Shown here piece by piece: positions 51,003 through 60,600 of a stretch of 64,000 bases of DNA. The notes beneath the pieces were generated by a model. The model was not told the origin of the DNA, searched no databases, and saw nothing but the letters and a program-made list of their open reading frames with translations. Origin of the DNA: Diaphorobacter nitroreducens (GTDB taxonomy: Bacteria; Pseudomonadota; Gammaproteobacteria; Burkholderiales; Burkholderiaceae_C); assembly GCA_003755025.1 (NCBI GenBank), contig RJVL01000003.1, positions 124,001 to 188,000 on the forward strand, given 5' to 3'. Positions within the stretch are counted from its first letter, which is position 1; each line of letters begins with the position of its first letter. A program made the translations under genes and the position numbers.

Positions 51003-52315
51003 CACGCACCTGCCTTTCCCGCTTGCTTCTCCGCAGCCTTGAGTGCCCGCTTGAGGTCGTCGATCAGGTCGTCGGCATCTTCCAGCCCGATCGACAGGCG
51101 GATCGTGCCCTGGCTGATGCCGCCCGCGGCGAGCGCTTCGTCGCTCATGCGGAAGTGCGTGGTGGAGGCGGGGTGGATCACCAGGCTGCGGCAGTCACCC
51201 ACATTGGCCAGGTGGCTGAAGAGCTTGAGCGTCTCGATGAACGTCTTGCCCTGCTCGCGGTTGCCCTTGAGGTCGAAGCTGAACACCGAGCCCGCGCCGC
51301 GCGGCAGCAGGCGCTGCGCGAGCTGGTGGCTGGGGTGGGACTCGAGCAGCGGGTGGCCCACGCGCTCGACGAACGGGTGGCTGGCCAGGAACTGCACCAC
51401 CTTCTCGGTATTGCGCATGTGGCGTTCCATGCGCAGCGGCAGGGTCTCGATGCCCTGCAGGATCAGCCAGGCGGTGTGCGGGCTCATGCAGGCGCCGAAG
51501 TCGCGCAGGCCCTCGCGGCGAGCGCGCAGCAGGAAGGCGCCCACGGTGCTCTCCTCGGTGAACACCATGTTGTGAAAGCCGTCGTAGGGCTGGGTCAGCT
51601 CGGGGAAGCGGCCGGAGCCTTCCCAGTCGAAGCTGCCGCCATCGACCACGACGCCGCCGATCACCGTGCCATGGCCTGAGAGGAACTTGGTGGCCGAGTG
51701 GTACACCAGGTCCGCGCCATGCTCGAAGGGCTTGATGAGCCACGGCGAGGTGAGGGTGGAGTCCACCAGCAGGGGCACGCCAGCTTCATGCGCAATGTCC
51801 GCGACCGTGGGGATGTCCAGCACCTCCAGCCCGGGGTTGCCTACGGTTTCGCCAAAGAACAGCTTGGTGTTGGGGCGGATGGCGGCGCGCCAGCCGTCGA
51901 TGTCGCCGGGCTTCACGAAGGTGGTGTCAATGCCGAAGCGGCGCAGCGTGTAGTGCAGCAGGTTCTGGCTGCCGCCATACAGCGCCGTGCTGGCCACGAT
52001 GTGGCTGCCTGCGCCCATCAATGTGGCAATCGCCAGGTGCAGCGCGGCCTGCCCGCTGGCCACGGCAATCGCCCCCACGCCGCCTTCCAGCGCCGCCACG
52101 CGCTGCTCCAGCACCGCGTTGGTGGGGTTGCTCAGGCGGCTGTACACATGGCCCGGGCGCTCCAGGTTGAACAGGGCCGCCGCATGGTCGCTCGACTCGA
52201 AGACGAACGAGGTGCTCAGGTGGATCGGCACGGCGCGCGCACCTGTGGCGGGGTCCGGCTGCGCGCCGGCGTGCAGGGCCAGCGTGTCGAAGCCGGGGTC
52301 GGAATATCCGGGCAT
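51002..52315 (-). CDS. metY: O-acetylhomoserine aminocarboxypropyltransferase (sulfhydrylase)
   Basis: A 437-residue PLP enzyme of the Cys/Met metabolism family. It makes homocysteine from O-acetylhomoserine and sulfide in the cytosol. The cofactor Lys lies in VYHSATKFLSGHG near residue 208. Other signatures are YSRLSNPTNAVLEQRVAALEGG, ASGQAALHLAIATLMGAG and ASTALYGGSQNLLHYTL. The length and FDTLALHAGAQPDPATGARAVPIHLSTSF opening favour MetY over MetB/MetZ. GGAGA precedes the ATG. It is the first gene of a two-gene unit with the alpha/beta hydrolase. Confidence 0.94.
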   Translation of the reverse strand: MPGYSDPGFDTLALHAGAQPDPATGARAVPIHLSTSFVFESSDHAAALFNLERPGHVYSRLSNPTNAVLEQRVAALEGGVGAIAVASGQAALHLAIATLMGAGSHIVASTALYGGSQNLLHYTLRRFGIDTTFVKPGDIDGWRAAIRPNTKLFFGETVGNPGLEVLDIPTVADIAHEAGVPLLVDSTLTSPWLIKPFEHGADLVYHSATKFLSGHGTVIGGVVVDGGSFDWEGSGRFPELTQPYDGFHNMVFTEESTVGAFLLRARREGLRDFGACMSPHTAWLILQGIETLPLRMERHMRNTEKVVQFLASHPFVERVGHPLLESHPSHQLAQRLLPRGAGSVFSFDLKGNREQGKTFIETLKLFSHLANVGDCRSLVIHPASTTHFRMSDEALAAGGISQGTIRLSIGLEDADDLIDDLKRALKAAEKQAGKAGA

Positions 52316-52413
52316 TCATGTCTCCAAAGTGGTGAATTTGTGCGCCATTGTGGGCTATATTTATTCGCTATCGGGCTGCATGCAGCGCCTGCAGAACCCT
52401 TCGGAGACTCCCC

Positions 52414-52869
52414 ATGAAAGTCAGCGACATCCTGCGCCTCAAAGGCAACACCCTCTACACCGTGCATCCCGACGAGCCGCTGGCCCGCGCCGTGGATGCC
52501 ATGGCCGAGAAGGACATCGGCTCGCTGGTCGTGATGGAACATGGCGACCTGGTGGGCATGCTCACCTTCCGCGAGGTGATCCAGGCGCTGACGAAAAATG
52601 GTGGCGGCGTGGGCACCATGCTGGTGCGTACCGCCATGGACGACGCGCCGCTGACCTGCACCCTGGAGACCGACATGGACGAGGTGCGCCGCATGATGCT
52701 GGGCCGCCACGCGCGCTACATGCCCGTGATGGACAAGCGCATGCTGATGGGCGTGGTCAGCTTCTACGACGTGGCCAAGGCCGTGGTGGACAGCCAGAAT
52801 TTCGAGAACAAGCTGCTCAAGGCCTACATCCGCGACTGGCCGCAGGAAGAATCGCGGCCGGCCAACTGA
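52414..52869 (+). CDS. CBS-domain pair protein
   Basis: A 151-residue protein made of two CBS domains (about 8-60 and 70-125), e.g. VHPDEPLARAVDAMAEKDIGSLVVMEHGDLVGMLTFREVI and VRRMMLGRHARYMPVMDKRMLMGVVSFYDVAKAVVD. Such stand-alone pairs bind adenine nucleotides and act as energy sensors, but no partner is evident here. GGAGA precedes the ATG at 52414. A perfect-palindrome repeat with T run directly follows the stop codon and should terminate the transcript before aroC. Confidence 0.92.
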   Translation: MKVSDILRLKGNTLYTVHPDEPLARAVDAMAEKDIGSLVVMEHGDLVGMLTFREVIQALTKNGGGVGTMLVRTAMDDAPLTCTLETDMDEVRRMMLGRHARYMPVMDKRMLMGVVSFYDVAKAVVDSQNFENKLLKAYIRDWPQEESRPAN

Positions 52870-52879
52870 TTTGGTGATC

Positions 52880-52924
52880 AAAATAGCTGCCAGCGCTTGT
52901 CAATCAAGCGCTGGCAGCTATTTT
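52880..52924 (+). repeat. dispersed palindromic repeat, copy G: perfect 20-bp palindrome acting as terminator
   Basis: Left arm 52880-52899 (AATAGCTGCCAGCGCTTG core), loop TCAAT 52900-52904, right arm 52905-52924 perfectly complementary, then T3. It is the most symmetrical copy and lies 11 bases past the CBS gene stop. Confidence 0.9.
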
Positions 52925-52962
52925 TTTGGTAGTAACAGTGGCTCAGGGATAATCGCACTCCT

Positions 52963-54063
52963 ATGAGCGGCAACACACTCGGTACCCTTTTTTGCGTCAC
53001 CAACTTTGGTGAATCCCATGGCCCCGCCATCGGCTGCGTGATCGACGGCTGCCCGCCCGGCATGGAACTGTCCGAGGCCGACATTCAGGCCGACCTGGAC
53101 CGCCGCCGCCCCGGCACCAGCCGCCATGTGACGCAGCGCAACGAGCCGGATGCGGTGGAAATCCTCTCGGGCGTATATGAGGGCAAGACCACCGGCACGC
53201 CCATCGCGCTGCTGATCCGCAACACCGACCAGCGCAGCAAGGACTACGGCAACATCGCGCAGAGCTTCCGCCCGGGGCATGCCGACTATGCCTACTGGCA
53301 CAAGTACGGCCTGCGCGACCCGCGCGGTGGCGGCCGCTCGTCTGCGCGCCTCACGGCACCCACCGTGGCCGCCGGCGCGGTGGCCAAGAAATGGCTGGCC
53401 GAGAAATACGGCACCCGCTTTCGTGCCTGCATGACCCAACTGGGCGAGCTGCCCATCCCGTTCGAGAGCTGGGAGCATGTGCCGCACAACCCCTTCTTCG
53501 CACCGGTGGCCGACGTGCAGGCCTACGAGGACTACATGGACGCGCTGCGCAAGTCTGGCGACTCCTGCGGCGCGCGCATTCGTGTGCAGGCCACCAGCGT
53601 GCCCGTGGGGCTGGGCGAGCCGCTGTACGACAAGCTGGACGCCGACATCGCCCATGTGATGATGGGCCTGAACGCCGTGAAGGGTGTGGAGATCGGTGCA
53701 GGCTTTGCCAGCGTGGCCCAGCGCGGCACCACGCACGGCGATTCGCTCACGCCCACGGGCTTCGCCAGCAACAACGCGGGTGGCGTGCTGGGCGGCATCA
53801 GCACCGGGCAGGACCTCGAGGTGTCGCTGGCCATCAAGCCCACCAGTTCCATCATCAGCCCGCGCGAGTCCATCGACATCCACGGCCAGAGTACCGAGGT
53901 GATCACGAAGGGGCGCCACGACCCCTGCGTGGGCATCCGCGCCGCGCCGATCGCCGAGGCGTTGCTTGCATTGGTCATCATGGACCATGCGCTGCGCCAC
54001 CGTGCGCAATGCGGCGACGTGGTGCAGGCCGTGGCTCCGATTCCGGCAGTCCGCCTGGGGTGA
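52963..54063 (+). CDS. aroC: chorismate synthase AroC
   Basis: A 366-residue enzyme that makes chorismate from 5-enolpyruvylshikimate-3-phosphate, using reduced FMN, the last step of the shikimate pathway. All three family signatures are present: [18 protein letters not shown], the [34 protein letters not shown] region, and [26 protein letters not shown] and HGDSL contain the catalytic His residues. The length is typical. The gene stands alone between two repeat copies. Confidence 0.97.
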   Translation: MSGNTLGTLFCVTNFGESHGPAIGCVIDGCPPGMELSEADIQADLDRRRPGTSRHVTQRNEPDAVEILSGVYEGKTTGTPIALLIRNTDQRSKDYGNIAQSFRPGHADYAYWHKYGLRDPRGGGRSSARLTAPTVAAGAVAKKWLAEKYGTRFRACMTQLGELPIPFESWEHVPHNPFFAPVADVQAYEDYMDALRKSGDSCGARIRVQATSVPVGLGEPLYDKLDADIAHVMMGLNAVKGVEIGAGFASVAQRGTTHGDSLTPTGFASNNAGGVLGGISTGQDLEVSLAIKPTSSIISPRESIDIHGQSTEVITKGRHDPCVGIRAAPIAEALLALVIMDHALRHRAQCGDVVQAVAPIPAVRLG

Positions 54064-54064
54064 T

Positions 54065-54116
54065 GGTCAAAAACGGCTGTAGCGCCCGCCCAGTGGGTGC
54101 TGCCAGCTATCAATAG
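54065..54116 (-). repeat. dispersed palindromic repeat, copy I
   Basis: On the minus strand: TTGATAGCTGGCAGCACC, then GGGCGCTACAGCCGTTTTTG. It lies between the convergent aroC and nrdR genes, right after the aroC stop. Confidence 0.75.
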
Positions 54117-54139
54117 AAGAGCAATGGGAGAGCTGCGGC

Positions 54140-54589
54140 TTACTTGCGGACTTCGTCCACCAGCGCACGGAACTCGTCGATGTCCTCGAAGCTGCGGTAC
54201 ACGCTGGCGTAGCGCACATAGGCCACCTTGTCGAGCTTCTTCAGCTCGCGCATGACCAGCTCGCCGATGCGGCTGGACAGAATCTCGCGCTGCCCCAGGT
54301 TGAGCAGCTTTTCCTCGATGCGCTCGATGGCCGAGTCGATCTGCACTGTGCTCACCGGGCGCTTGCGCAGCGCCAGCTTGAACGATCCCAGCAGTTTCTC
54401 GCGGTCGTATTCGACGCGGCGGCCGTCCTTCTTGACGACCGTGGGGAAGTTGACTTCCGGTCGTTCGTAGGTCGTGAAGCGCTTGTCGCAGGCGCCGCAC
54501 TGGCGCCTGCGGCGGATGAAGTCCCCGTCCTCGGAGACGCGGGTCTCGACGACCTGCGTCTCCTGATGGCTGCAAAAGGGGCACTTCAT
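54140..54589 (-). CDS. nrdR: transcriptional repressor NrdR
   Basis: A 149-residue regulator of ribonucleotide reductase genes. The N-terminal zinc ribbon is CPFC (3-6) plus CGAC (31-34). The following ATP-cone (residues ~49-139, [29 protein letters not shown]) binds ATP/dATP. Sequence and length are canonical. It starts 12 bases after the glyA stop, so it is co-transcribed with glyA. That pairing is common in betaproteobacteria and links nucleotide and one-carbon metabolism. Confidence 0.97.
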
Positions 54590-54601
54590 CGCGGTGGTCG
54601 A

Positions 54602-55846
54602 TCAGCGATAGACCGGGAAGCGGCTGGTCAGCGCGTGCACCTTGGCGCGCACGGCTTCCAGGTTCGCCTCGTCATGCGGATTGTCCAGCACGTCGGCCAC
54701 CAGGTTGGCCGTGAGGCGCGTTTCCTCTTCCTTGAAACCCCGTGTCGTGATGGCGGGCGTGCCCACACGAATGCCGCTGGTGACCATCGGCTTTTCGGGA
54801 TCGTTGGGGATCGCGTTCTTGTTGATCGTGATATGGGCCTTGCCCAGGGCTGCCTCGGCCTCCTTGCCGGTGATGCCCTTGGCGCGCAGGTCCACCAGCA
54901 TCACGTGGCTTTCGGTGCGACCGCTCACGATGCGCAGTCCGCGCTGGATCAGCGTTTCCGCGAACACCTTGGCGTTCTTGGTCACCTGCTGCTGATACTG
55001 CTTGAACTCGGGTGACAGGGCTTCCTTGAAGGCCACGGCCTTGGCGGCGATGACGTGCTCCAGCGGGCCGCCCTGCAGGCCGGGGAAGATGGCGCTGTTG
55101 ATGGCCTTCTCGCGCTCAGCCTTCATCAGAATGATGCCGCCGCGCGGGCCGCGCAGGCTCTTGTGCGTGGTGGAGGTCACCACGTCCGCGAACGGCACCG
55201 GGTTGGGGTACTCGCCCGCGACGACCAGGCCGGCATAGTGGGCAATGTCCACCCAGAAGATGGCGCCGACTTCCTTGGCGATCTTCGCGAAGCGCTCGAA
55301 GTCGATGCGCAGGGCGTAGGCGGAGGCGCCGGCGATGATCAGCTTGGGCTTGTGCTCGCGGGCCTTGGCTTCCAGCGCGTCGTAGTCGATCTCTTCCTTG
55401 TCGTTCAGTCCGTAGGAGACTACGTTGAACCACTTGCCGCTCATGTTCAGCGGCATGCCGTGCGTGAGGTGGCCGCCCTCGGCCAGGCTCATGCCCAGAA
55501 TGGTGTCGCCGGGCTTCAGGAAGGCCATCAGCACAGCCTGGTTGGCCTGCGAACCCGAGTTGGGCTGCACATTGGCCGCTTCAGCGCCGAAGAGTTGCTT
55601 GATGCGGTCGATGGCCAACTGCTCGATCACGTCCACGTTCTCGCAGCCGCCGTAGTAGCGCTTGCCAGGGTAGCCTTCGGCGTACTTGTTGGTGAGCTGC
55701 GAGCCCTGAGCGGCCATCACGGCGGGCGAGGCGTAGTTCTCGCTGGCGATCAGCTCGATGTGCTCTTCCTGGCGGCGGTCTTCGGCCTGGATGGCGGCCC
55801 ACACCTCGGGATCGGTTTGTTCGACAAGAATATTGCGTTGGTACAT
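54602..55846 (-). CDS. glyA: serine hydroxymethyltransferase GlyA
   Basis: A 414-residue PLP enzyme converting serine and tetrahydrofolate to glycine and methylene-tetrahydrofolate. Signatures: [39 protein letters not shown], and the cofactor Lys in [14 protein letters not shown] near residue 229. The usual DMAHVAGL reads DIAHYAGL here. The ATG at 55846 gives [15 protein letters not shown], the normal start; the upstream open frame is riboswitch leader. Its leader contains a ZTP-type riboswitch, so expression probably rises when 10-formyl-tetrahydrofolate is short. nrdR follows in the same operon. Confidence 0.97.
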   Translation of the reverse strand: MYQRNILVEQTDPEVWAAIQAEDRRQEEHIELIASENYASPAVMAAQGSQLTNKYAEGYPGKRYYGGCENVDVIEQLAIDRIKQLFGAEAANVQPNSGSQANQAVLMAFLKPGDTILGMSLAEGGHLTHGMPLNMSGKWFNVVSYGLNDKEEIDYDALEAKAREHKPKLIIAGASAYALRIDFERFAKIAKEVGAIFWVDIAHYAGLVVAGEYPNPVPFADVVTSTTHKSLRGPRGGIILMKAEREKAINSAIFPGLQGGPLEHVIAAKAVAFKEALSPEFKQYQQQVTKNAKVFAETLIQRGLRIVSGRTESHVMLVDLRAKGITGKEAEAALGKAHITINKNAIPNDPEKPMVTSGIRVGTPAITTRGFKEEETRLTANLVADVLDNPHDEANLEAVRAKVHALTSRFPVYR

Positions 55847-55883
55847 GGCAGTCCGATGAACTAAGTGTCCCTTGGCAATCAAG

Positions 55884-56034
55884 GGCTGCCCAGGCGAACG
55901 ACGGATCGCTGCGGGGCTGGTGCCTGCCGCGCGGCACGCTCCCCAGTGGTTTGCAGAAAAACGCTGTTTCCTGCCGGTGTCCACGTCAGCGGCGGTGTCC
56001 CGGAAGACCTCCGCGCCTATCGCCAGTTGCGTGC
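55884..56034 (-). promoter_or_regulatory. ZTP (pfl) riboswitch upstream of glyA
   Basis: Read on the minus strand, three landmarks of the pfl/ZTP motif occur in order: GCAACTGGCGATAGG (complement of 56016-56030), AACCACTGGGGAGCG (complement of 55938-55952) and TCGCCTGGGCAG (complement of 55886-55897). The linker between the first two is ~65 nt. After the aptamer a hairpin CCCTTG/CAAGGG (55869-55885) lies just before the glyA ribosome-binding region and may be the switch. A -10-like TACACT (complement of 56041-56046) lies immediately upstream. ZTP riboswitches are known upstream of glyA and sense ZMP/ZTP as a sign of low 10-formyl-THF. Confidence 0.8.
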
Positions 56035-56084
56035 CCTGCTAGTGTAGCTGAGCACGCCCTTCATCAGTGCCAGAGTAGGTTCCT

Positions 56085-56924
56085 TCAGAGGCCGCTCAGC
56101 AGGGCCACCTTCTCGCCAGTGGCAGGGGTTGCAGGTGCGGCTTCCGGTGTGGCAGGAGCCTTGGTGGACAAGAGAGGTGGATTCACTGGGCCGGCGGGAG
56201 AAACGCCCGTGCGACCATTGGCGACCTGGCGCAGCCGGAAATGCTCCGCCAGTACCTTGGCGGCGTAGCCCCCGTCGTCGGGCAGGTTGGCTGCGCCGAC
56301 GTAGTAACGCAGCCCGCCCTCCAGCGAGCCGGCGCGCGCGATGCACTCCTGCAGCACCTTCACGCCCACGCGCAGGTTGGCCACGGGATCGAATGCCGCC
56401 AGGTGCCCACCAAAGCCTTCGTACTTGTCGGTATGCACGCGCGTCATCACCTGCATCAAGCCTTGCGCACCTACCGGGCTTTGTGCAAACGGGTTGAAGC
56501 TCGATTCCACGGCCATGACGGCCAGGATCAAGGTGGGATCCAGTTTGGTCCGCGCGCCGATTTCATACGCCTCGGTGACCAGTGCCGCCAGCGGTTCGGG
56601 CGCCACGCGGTACTTCTTGCTGAGCCAGTAGGCCACGGCAGCCTGTTCCCGCGGCAACTCCTTGGGGTTGAGCGCTACTGCCCGCTCGCTTGCGGCAGGC
56701 TCCATAGGGAAGCCCACTACGGCTTCCTGGCGGGCCTGCAGCCAGCCCATGAGTTCTTCTTCTCCTGCCTGGCGCAGGTCCGGGCGTGCCGTAAGTGTGA
56801 TTACGCCGAAGACGACGCCCAGCCCGAGCAGGGCGAAGCCGCTGTGTGTCACTTCCAGAAAACCGTTGATCACATCGGCCGCAAACGTGCGGACGCCGGC
56901 AATCACATTTCCTGACGCTGTCAT
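56085..56924 (-). CDS. membrane-anchored lytic transglycosylase (SLT domain)
   Basis: A 279-residue protein. A single N-terminal helix (~28-48) anchors it. Residues ~110-220 are an SLT domain: the catalytic Glu in AVMAVESSFNPFAQSPVGAQGLMQVM near 138, then LRVGVKVLQECIARAGSLEGGLRYYVGA. It cleaves peptidoglycan between MurNAc and GlcNAc. The C-terminal ~55 residues are Pro/Ala-rich and disordered. AAAGGAAAGC precedes the ATG. Its mRNA has an unusually long structured leader of ~195 nt (see 56925-57119). Similar to the stand-alone MltE/EmtA-like group. Confidence 0.88.
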   Translation of the reverse strand: MTASGNVIAGVRTFAADVINGFLEVTHSGFALLGLGVVFGVITLTARPDLRQAGEEELMGWLQARQEAVVGFPMEPAASERAVALNPKELPREQAAVAYWLSKKYRVAPEPLAALVTEAYEIGARTKLDPTLILAVMAVESSFNPFAQSPVGAQGLMQVMTRVHTDKYEGFGGHLAAFDPVANLRVGVKVLQECIARAGSLEGGLRYYVGAANLPDDGGYAAKVLAEHFRLRQVANGRTGVSPAGPVNPPLLSTKAPATPEAAPATPATGEKVALLSGL

Positions 56925-57119
56925 AGCTTTCCTTTCTAAGTCGGCTCCTGAGCGAAGAGCACTGTCGTGGTTGCTCAGGAGTCCGGTCCTGCCAGACGGA
57001 GGGGTCTGGGTGGGTATGCCGTTCAGTCCGTTTAGGCCCGTTAGGCCCAGGGGAATCTGTTGACTGTCGTAGCCGAAATCTGTAGCGGCTAGGGTTTTTA
57101 CTAGGCCTTGGTTGAGGGC
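56925..57119 (-). promoter_or_regulatory. structured 5' leader of the lytic transglycosylase gene
   Basis: It contains at least three hairpins: CTCCTGAGC/GCTCAGGAG (56945-56953, 56973-56981), CCAGAC/GTCTGG (56992-57009) and TAGCCG/CGGCTA (57071-57092). Three ~10-base tandem units of the form GTTYAGKCC lie at 57020-57049. The last hairpin before the gene is 9 bp and sits just upstream of the ribosome-binding site. No known riboswitch family was recognised. Confidence 0.5.
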
Positions 57120-57125
57120 TGGCGG

Positions 57126-57155
57126 ATTCTAGGAGGTCTCCAAATTCAAGGTCAA
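57126..57155 (-). promoter_or_regulatory. sigma-70 promoter for the lytic transglycosylase
   Basis: On the minus strand, TTGACC (complement of 57150-57155), an 18-bp spacer and TAGAAT (complement of 57126-57131). This predicts a transcript start near 57119. Confidence 0.6.
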
Positions 57156-57194
57156 CACTAACATTTGAATTTTTTAGAACAAAAAGTTCTGTTC

Positions 57195-57219
57195 AATCTG
57201 TGGGAAAGCACAGATTTTT
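57195..57219 (+). terminator. orphan terminator-like hairpin
   Basis: A perfect 8-bp stem AATCTGTG / CACAGATT with loop GGAAAG is followed by TTT on the plus strand. No plus-strand gene lies upstream, so it may end an unannotated short transcript or insulate the ncRNA promoter. Confidence 0.45.
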
Positions 57220-57312
57220 CGCGCATGTCCTTTTAAGAGGGGTCTGTGCGCAAGCAATTCAACTGCTTGATGAAACAGTCAATTGCATGAAATTTTTCAT
57301 TGCTAAAAGCTG

Positions 57313-57341
57313 TTGGAACGCGCGCTCGAATTTGCTATCTT
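57313..57341 (+). promoter_or_regulatory. sigma-70 promoter of the candidate ncRNA
   Basis: TTGGAA (57313-57318), a 17-bp spacer, TATCTT (57336-57341). It predicts a start near 57348, the first base of a perfect hairpin. Confidence 0.6.
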
Positions 57342-57347
57342 TGAGGC

Positions 57348-57569
57348 GCCTGAACGATTCAGGCATCCGCCAAACGGGGCGATCAGTGCGATGAATGGCA
57401 GACAGTGCCGCGTCACATGAGATCTCCTCCAAGGCAACCCCTGGAGGCAATCCCTTGCCTCCTGCGCTTGAGACGATCCTCTCCCAAGCGCAAAAAGATG
57501 GCGAAAGACCGTTGTGTCAGCCGTCAAGCCCGGTGTACGAAGAAGTTCGACACCGGGCTTTCTTTTTTT
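57348..57569 (+). ncRNA. candidate small non-coding RNA (~220 nt)
   Basis: A gene-free stretch with promoter, four ordered perfect hairpins and an intrinsic terminator. Hairpins: GCCTGAA/TTCAGGC 57348-57364, GGAGGCAA/TTGCCTCC 57443-57462, TGCGCTTG/CAAGCGCA 57463-57492 and the terminator stem AAGCCCGGTGT/ACACCGGGCTT 57526-57560 followed by TCTTTTTTT. No frame in it has a ribosome-binding site and plausible protein. It may instead be an attenuated leader of the DUF748 gene at 57643. I do not recognise it as 6S, tmRNA, RNase P or SRP RNA. Confidence 0.6.
57526..57569 (+). terminator. strong intrinsic terminator ending the candidate ncRNA
   Basis: A perfect 11-bp stem (57526-57536 with 57550-57560), extended by an inner CGAA/TTCG pairing, is followed by a 9-base tract with eight T. 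Confidence 0.9.
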
Positions 57570-57642
57570 GCGTTTTTTTACCTGCCTGCGTCAGCGCGGG
57601 ACCGGTCCCATTGCGTTGGTAGCTCAACAGAATAGGTGCCGC

Positions 57643-60600
57643 GTGCTGCAAGTCATCAAGAACAACCCCTGGATTCGTCGATTTGCATGGTTGGTGCTGT
57701 GCTGGGGCGGCGCGTGGCTGCTCGGTTGGCTGGTGGTCCCTCCGCTGGCGCAGTCGCAGATTGAAAGGCATGCGAGTGAAGCGCTGGGGCGCAAGCTGAC
57801 GGTCGAACGGGTGGAGTTTTTGCCCTGGACTTTGGAGGCCACTTTGCACGGCGTAGCCCTGGCGTCAAAGGATGGCAGTTCAGAGCAGGTACGGGTGGGC
57901 CGCATCTATATAGACGCTGAATTGCAATCCCTTTGGCGGGGCGCTCCAGTGATCGATGCGCTGCAGGTAGACGACCCGGTAGTTCGTGTCACGCAATTGG
58001 CCCCAGGGGTTTATGACGTGGACGACCTGCTCGCGCTCATGGCGGCGAAGCCGCAGGGCGAGAAATCAGCCGCGGAGCCGGCACATTTCGCGCTCTTCAA
58101 TATCGCATTGAAGGGTGGTGTCGTCGAATTCGATGACCGTACGGTGGAGGTGGTGCACACGTTGCGCCGCGTGGAACTGGACGTTCCTTTCCTGAGCAGT
58201 TTTTCTGCGGACCGCGAGGTCAAGGTGACGCCGCGCCTGGCTTTTGAGCTCAACGGCAGCACCTTTGATACCTCAGCGATGGCCACTCTCTTCACGGGCG
58301 CCAGGCAAGCCGAGGTTCGCCTGCATATTGAGAATTTCGACCTGGCCCCCTTCGGCCGCTACCTGCCGCCCAGCGTGCCGGTGCGGCTCAAGGCGGGGCG
58401 ATTGGGCGCGGATGTTCAACTAGGGTTCGAGCAGCGGGAGACCCCTCGACTGCTGATTTCCGGGGATGTGCAACTGAGCGGGGTACATGCCACCGATGCG
58501 CAGGAGCAGCCTTTGCTGCAATTCGAGGAAATGCGTGCCGTATTCAAGGAGGCGGAGCCCCTGCGGCGCAGGATCAACATTGATCTGCTGGAATGGCGCG
58601 GCGCGCGTGCACATGTACGCCGAAATGAGGCGGGTGAAGTAAAGCTTGCGGGATTGCCACGGGCCGACAGGGACGAGCACCCAGCGCCACAGACAAAGGA
58701 GTCTGCGGAGCCCTGGCGTGTCCATATCGCCAGGGTGGGTTTGCGGGATGGCTTCATCCAATGGACCGATGCCAGCCTGCCGCGGGGGATCGCCGCGTGG
58801 GAGGTGGAAGACCTGCAGGTAGAAGCGTCGTCCATTGCCTTGCCGCTGGAACAGCCCACGCAACTGCGTGCGAGTGCTTCCCTCAGGCAGTCTGCGGCCG
58901 CCGGCAGCAGCGAATCCGCGCGATTGGCTGTGCTGGGCCAAGTGAGTGCCTCGCAGGCGCAGGCCGCCCTTTCCATCAAGGGCCTGCCGCTGTCCATCGC
59001 TGCGCCCTATCTGGCGGGCGTGCTGCAACCCCGCGTGGAAGGTTCCGTGGATGCGGACCTGGGAATAGCACGGCATGGCGATGTCGTGCTGGCGAAGGTG
59101 GCTGCGTTGTCCGTGGATAAGTTGGCGCTGCGTTGCGCCTCCAAGGAACAATGCGTTCCACTGCAGAGCGCAGGAATCAAGGACGCGCCTGAGGATTCAC
59201 TGGCCGCGTGGAGCCGGCTGGAAGCGGGCAATGCCTGGGTACGCTGGCCCCAGCGCGCCGTATCGGTAGAGCGGATTTCGTTGCAGAGGCCGCGCCTGCT
59301 GCTGTCGCGCACTCGCACGGGGGAGTGGATGTTTGAACAGTGGGGCGTGTCGCCCCCGGGGGTGAAGGGGCCCAACGCGGACGCTCCAAAGGCTGCGGGT
59401 CTTCCCTGGTCCATGGGGCTGGCTTCCCTGGAGATCGATGGCGCAGCAGTGGCTTTGCGCGACGCGGTAGCGCAGAGCGCCGTAGCGCTGAATGTGTTCG
59501 ATCTGCAACTGCACGCGCGGGATTTCGCTTATGCGGACGGGCGGGTCACTCCCACGTCATTGCGCCTGGAAGGCCGGGTGGGTGCAGGGAGGACTGAATC
59601 CGGGCGATTGCGCTACGAGGGCTCGGTGGCGATGGCGCCCGTTCTGACGGCGCAGGGCAAGGTACGCGCCCAACACCTGCCGTTGCACGCGCTGGAGCCC
59701 TATGTAGGGCAGGAGCTTAATGTCGACATCCTCCGCGCCGATGGTGGCTTCGACGGAGACGTGCGCTATGTCCAGGGGAATGCCGGCGCCACTGTTTCGG
59801 TCAAGGGGGATGTGTCGCTGGACGAGGTGCGCGTGCGCGCCAAGGCTGGCTTGGACATGCCTGAGGAGACGAAGGCCGGCGAGCGGAGCGTAGGCGCGCG
59901 GGGCGAGGATCTGCTGCGCTGGAAATCCCTGGCGTTGCGCGGAGTGGCGATGAATTTGCAGCCAGACCAGCCTGTGTCTCTGGATGTGAAGGAAACGGCG
60001 CTCAGCGATTTCTTCGCACGGATCATCGTGCAGGAAGACGGCCGCATCAATTTGCAGGATATTCGCAAGGCTTCGGCAGCGGAAGACGCGGTTGCGGCAT
60101 CGAACGCTGCGCCCGCCGCTCCGGCAGCGGCCCCTTCGGCTCCGCAGATCCGCTTTGGTCCCGTGGCGCTGACCAATGGGTCAGTGCGCTTCACGGATTA
60201 CTTCATCAAACCCAACTACTCTGCCGACCTGAGTGCGCTCACGGGCCGGTTGAGCGCATTTTCCTCGGTGTCGCCGGAGGCGGGGGCAGCGCCGCAGATG
60301 GCCGACCTGGAATTGCGCGGTCGCGCCCAGGGGACGGCGTCACTGGAAGTCACCGGCCGCATCAACCCGCTGGTCAAGCCCCTGGCGCTGGATATTCAGG
60401 GGCGCATGCGTGACCTTGAGTTGCCCCCGTTGTCGCCTTACAGCATCAAGTACGCGGGTCATGGGATCGAGAAGGGCAAGCTCAGCATGGACGTGGCGTA
60501 CAAGATCTTGCCCGATGGGCAGCTCATCGCCACCAACAAGCTGGTATTGAACCAACTGGCGTTTGGGGAACCCGTGGAGGGCGCGTCCGCCAGTCTGCCC

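Noticed and set aside
57605-57640. tRNA-like string GTTGGTAGCTCAACAG
   Set aside because: It resembles a D-arm but no acceptor stem, anticodon stem or T-loop (GTTCGA) can be built around it.
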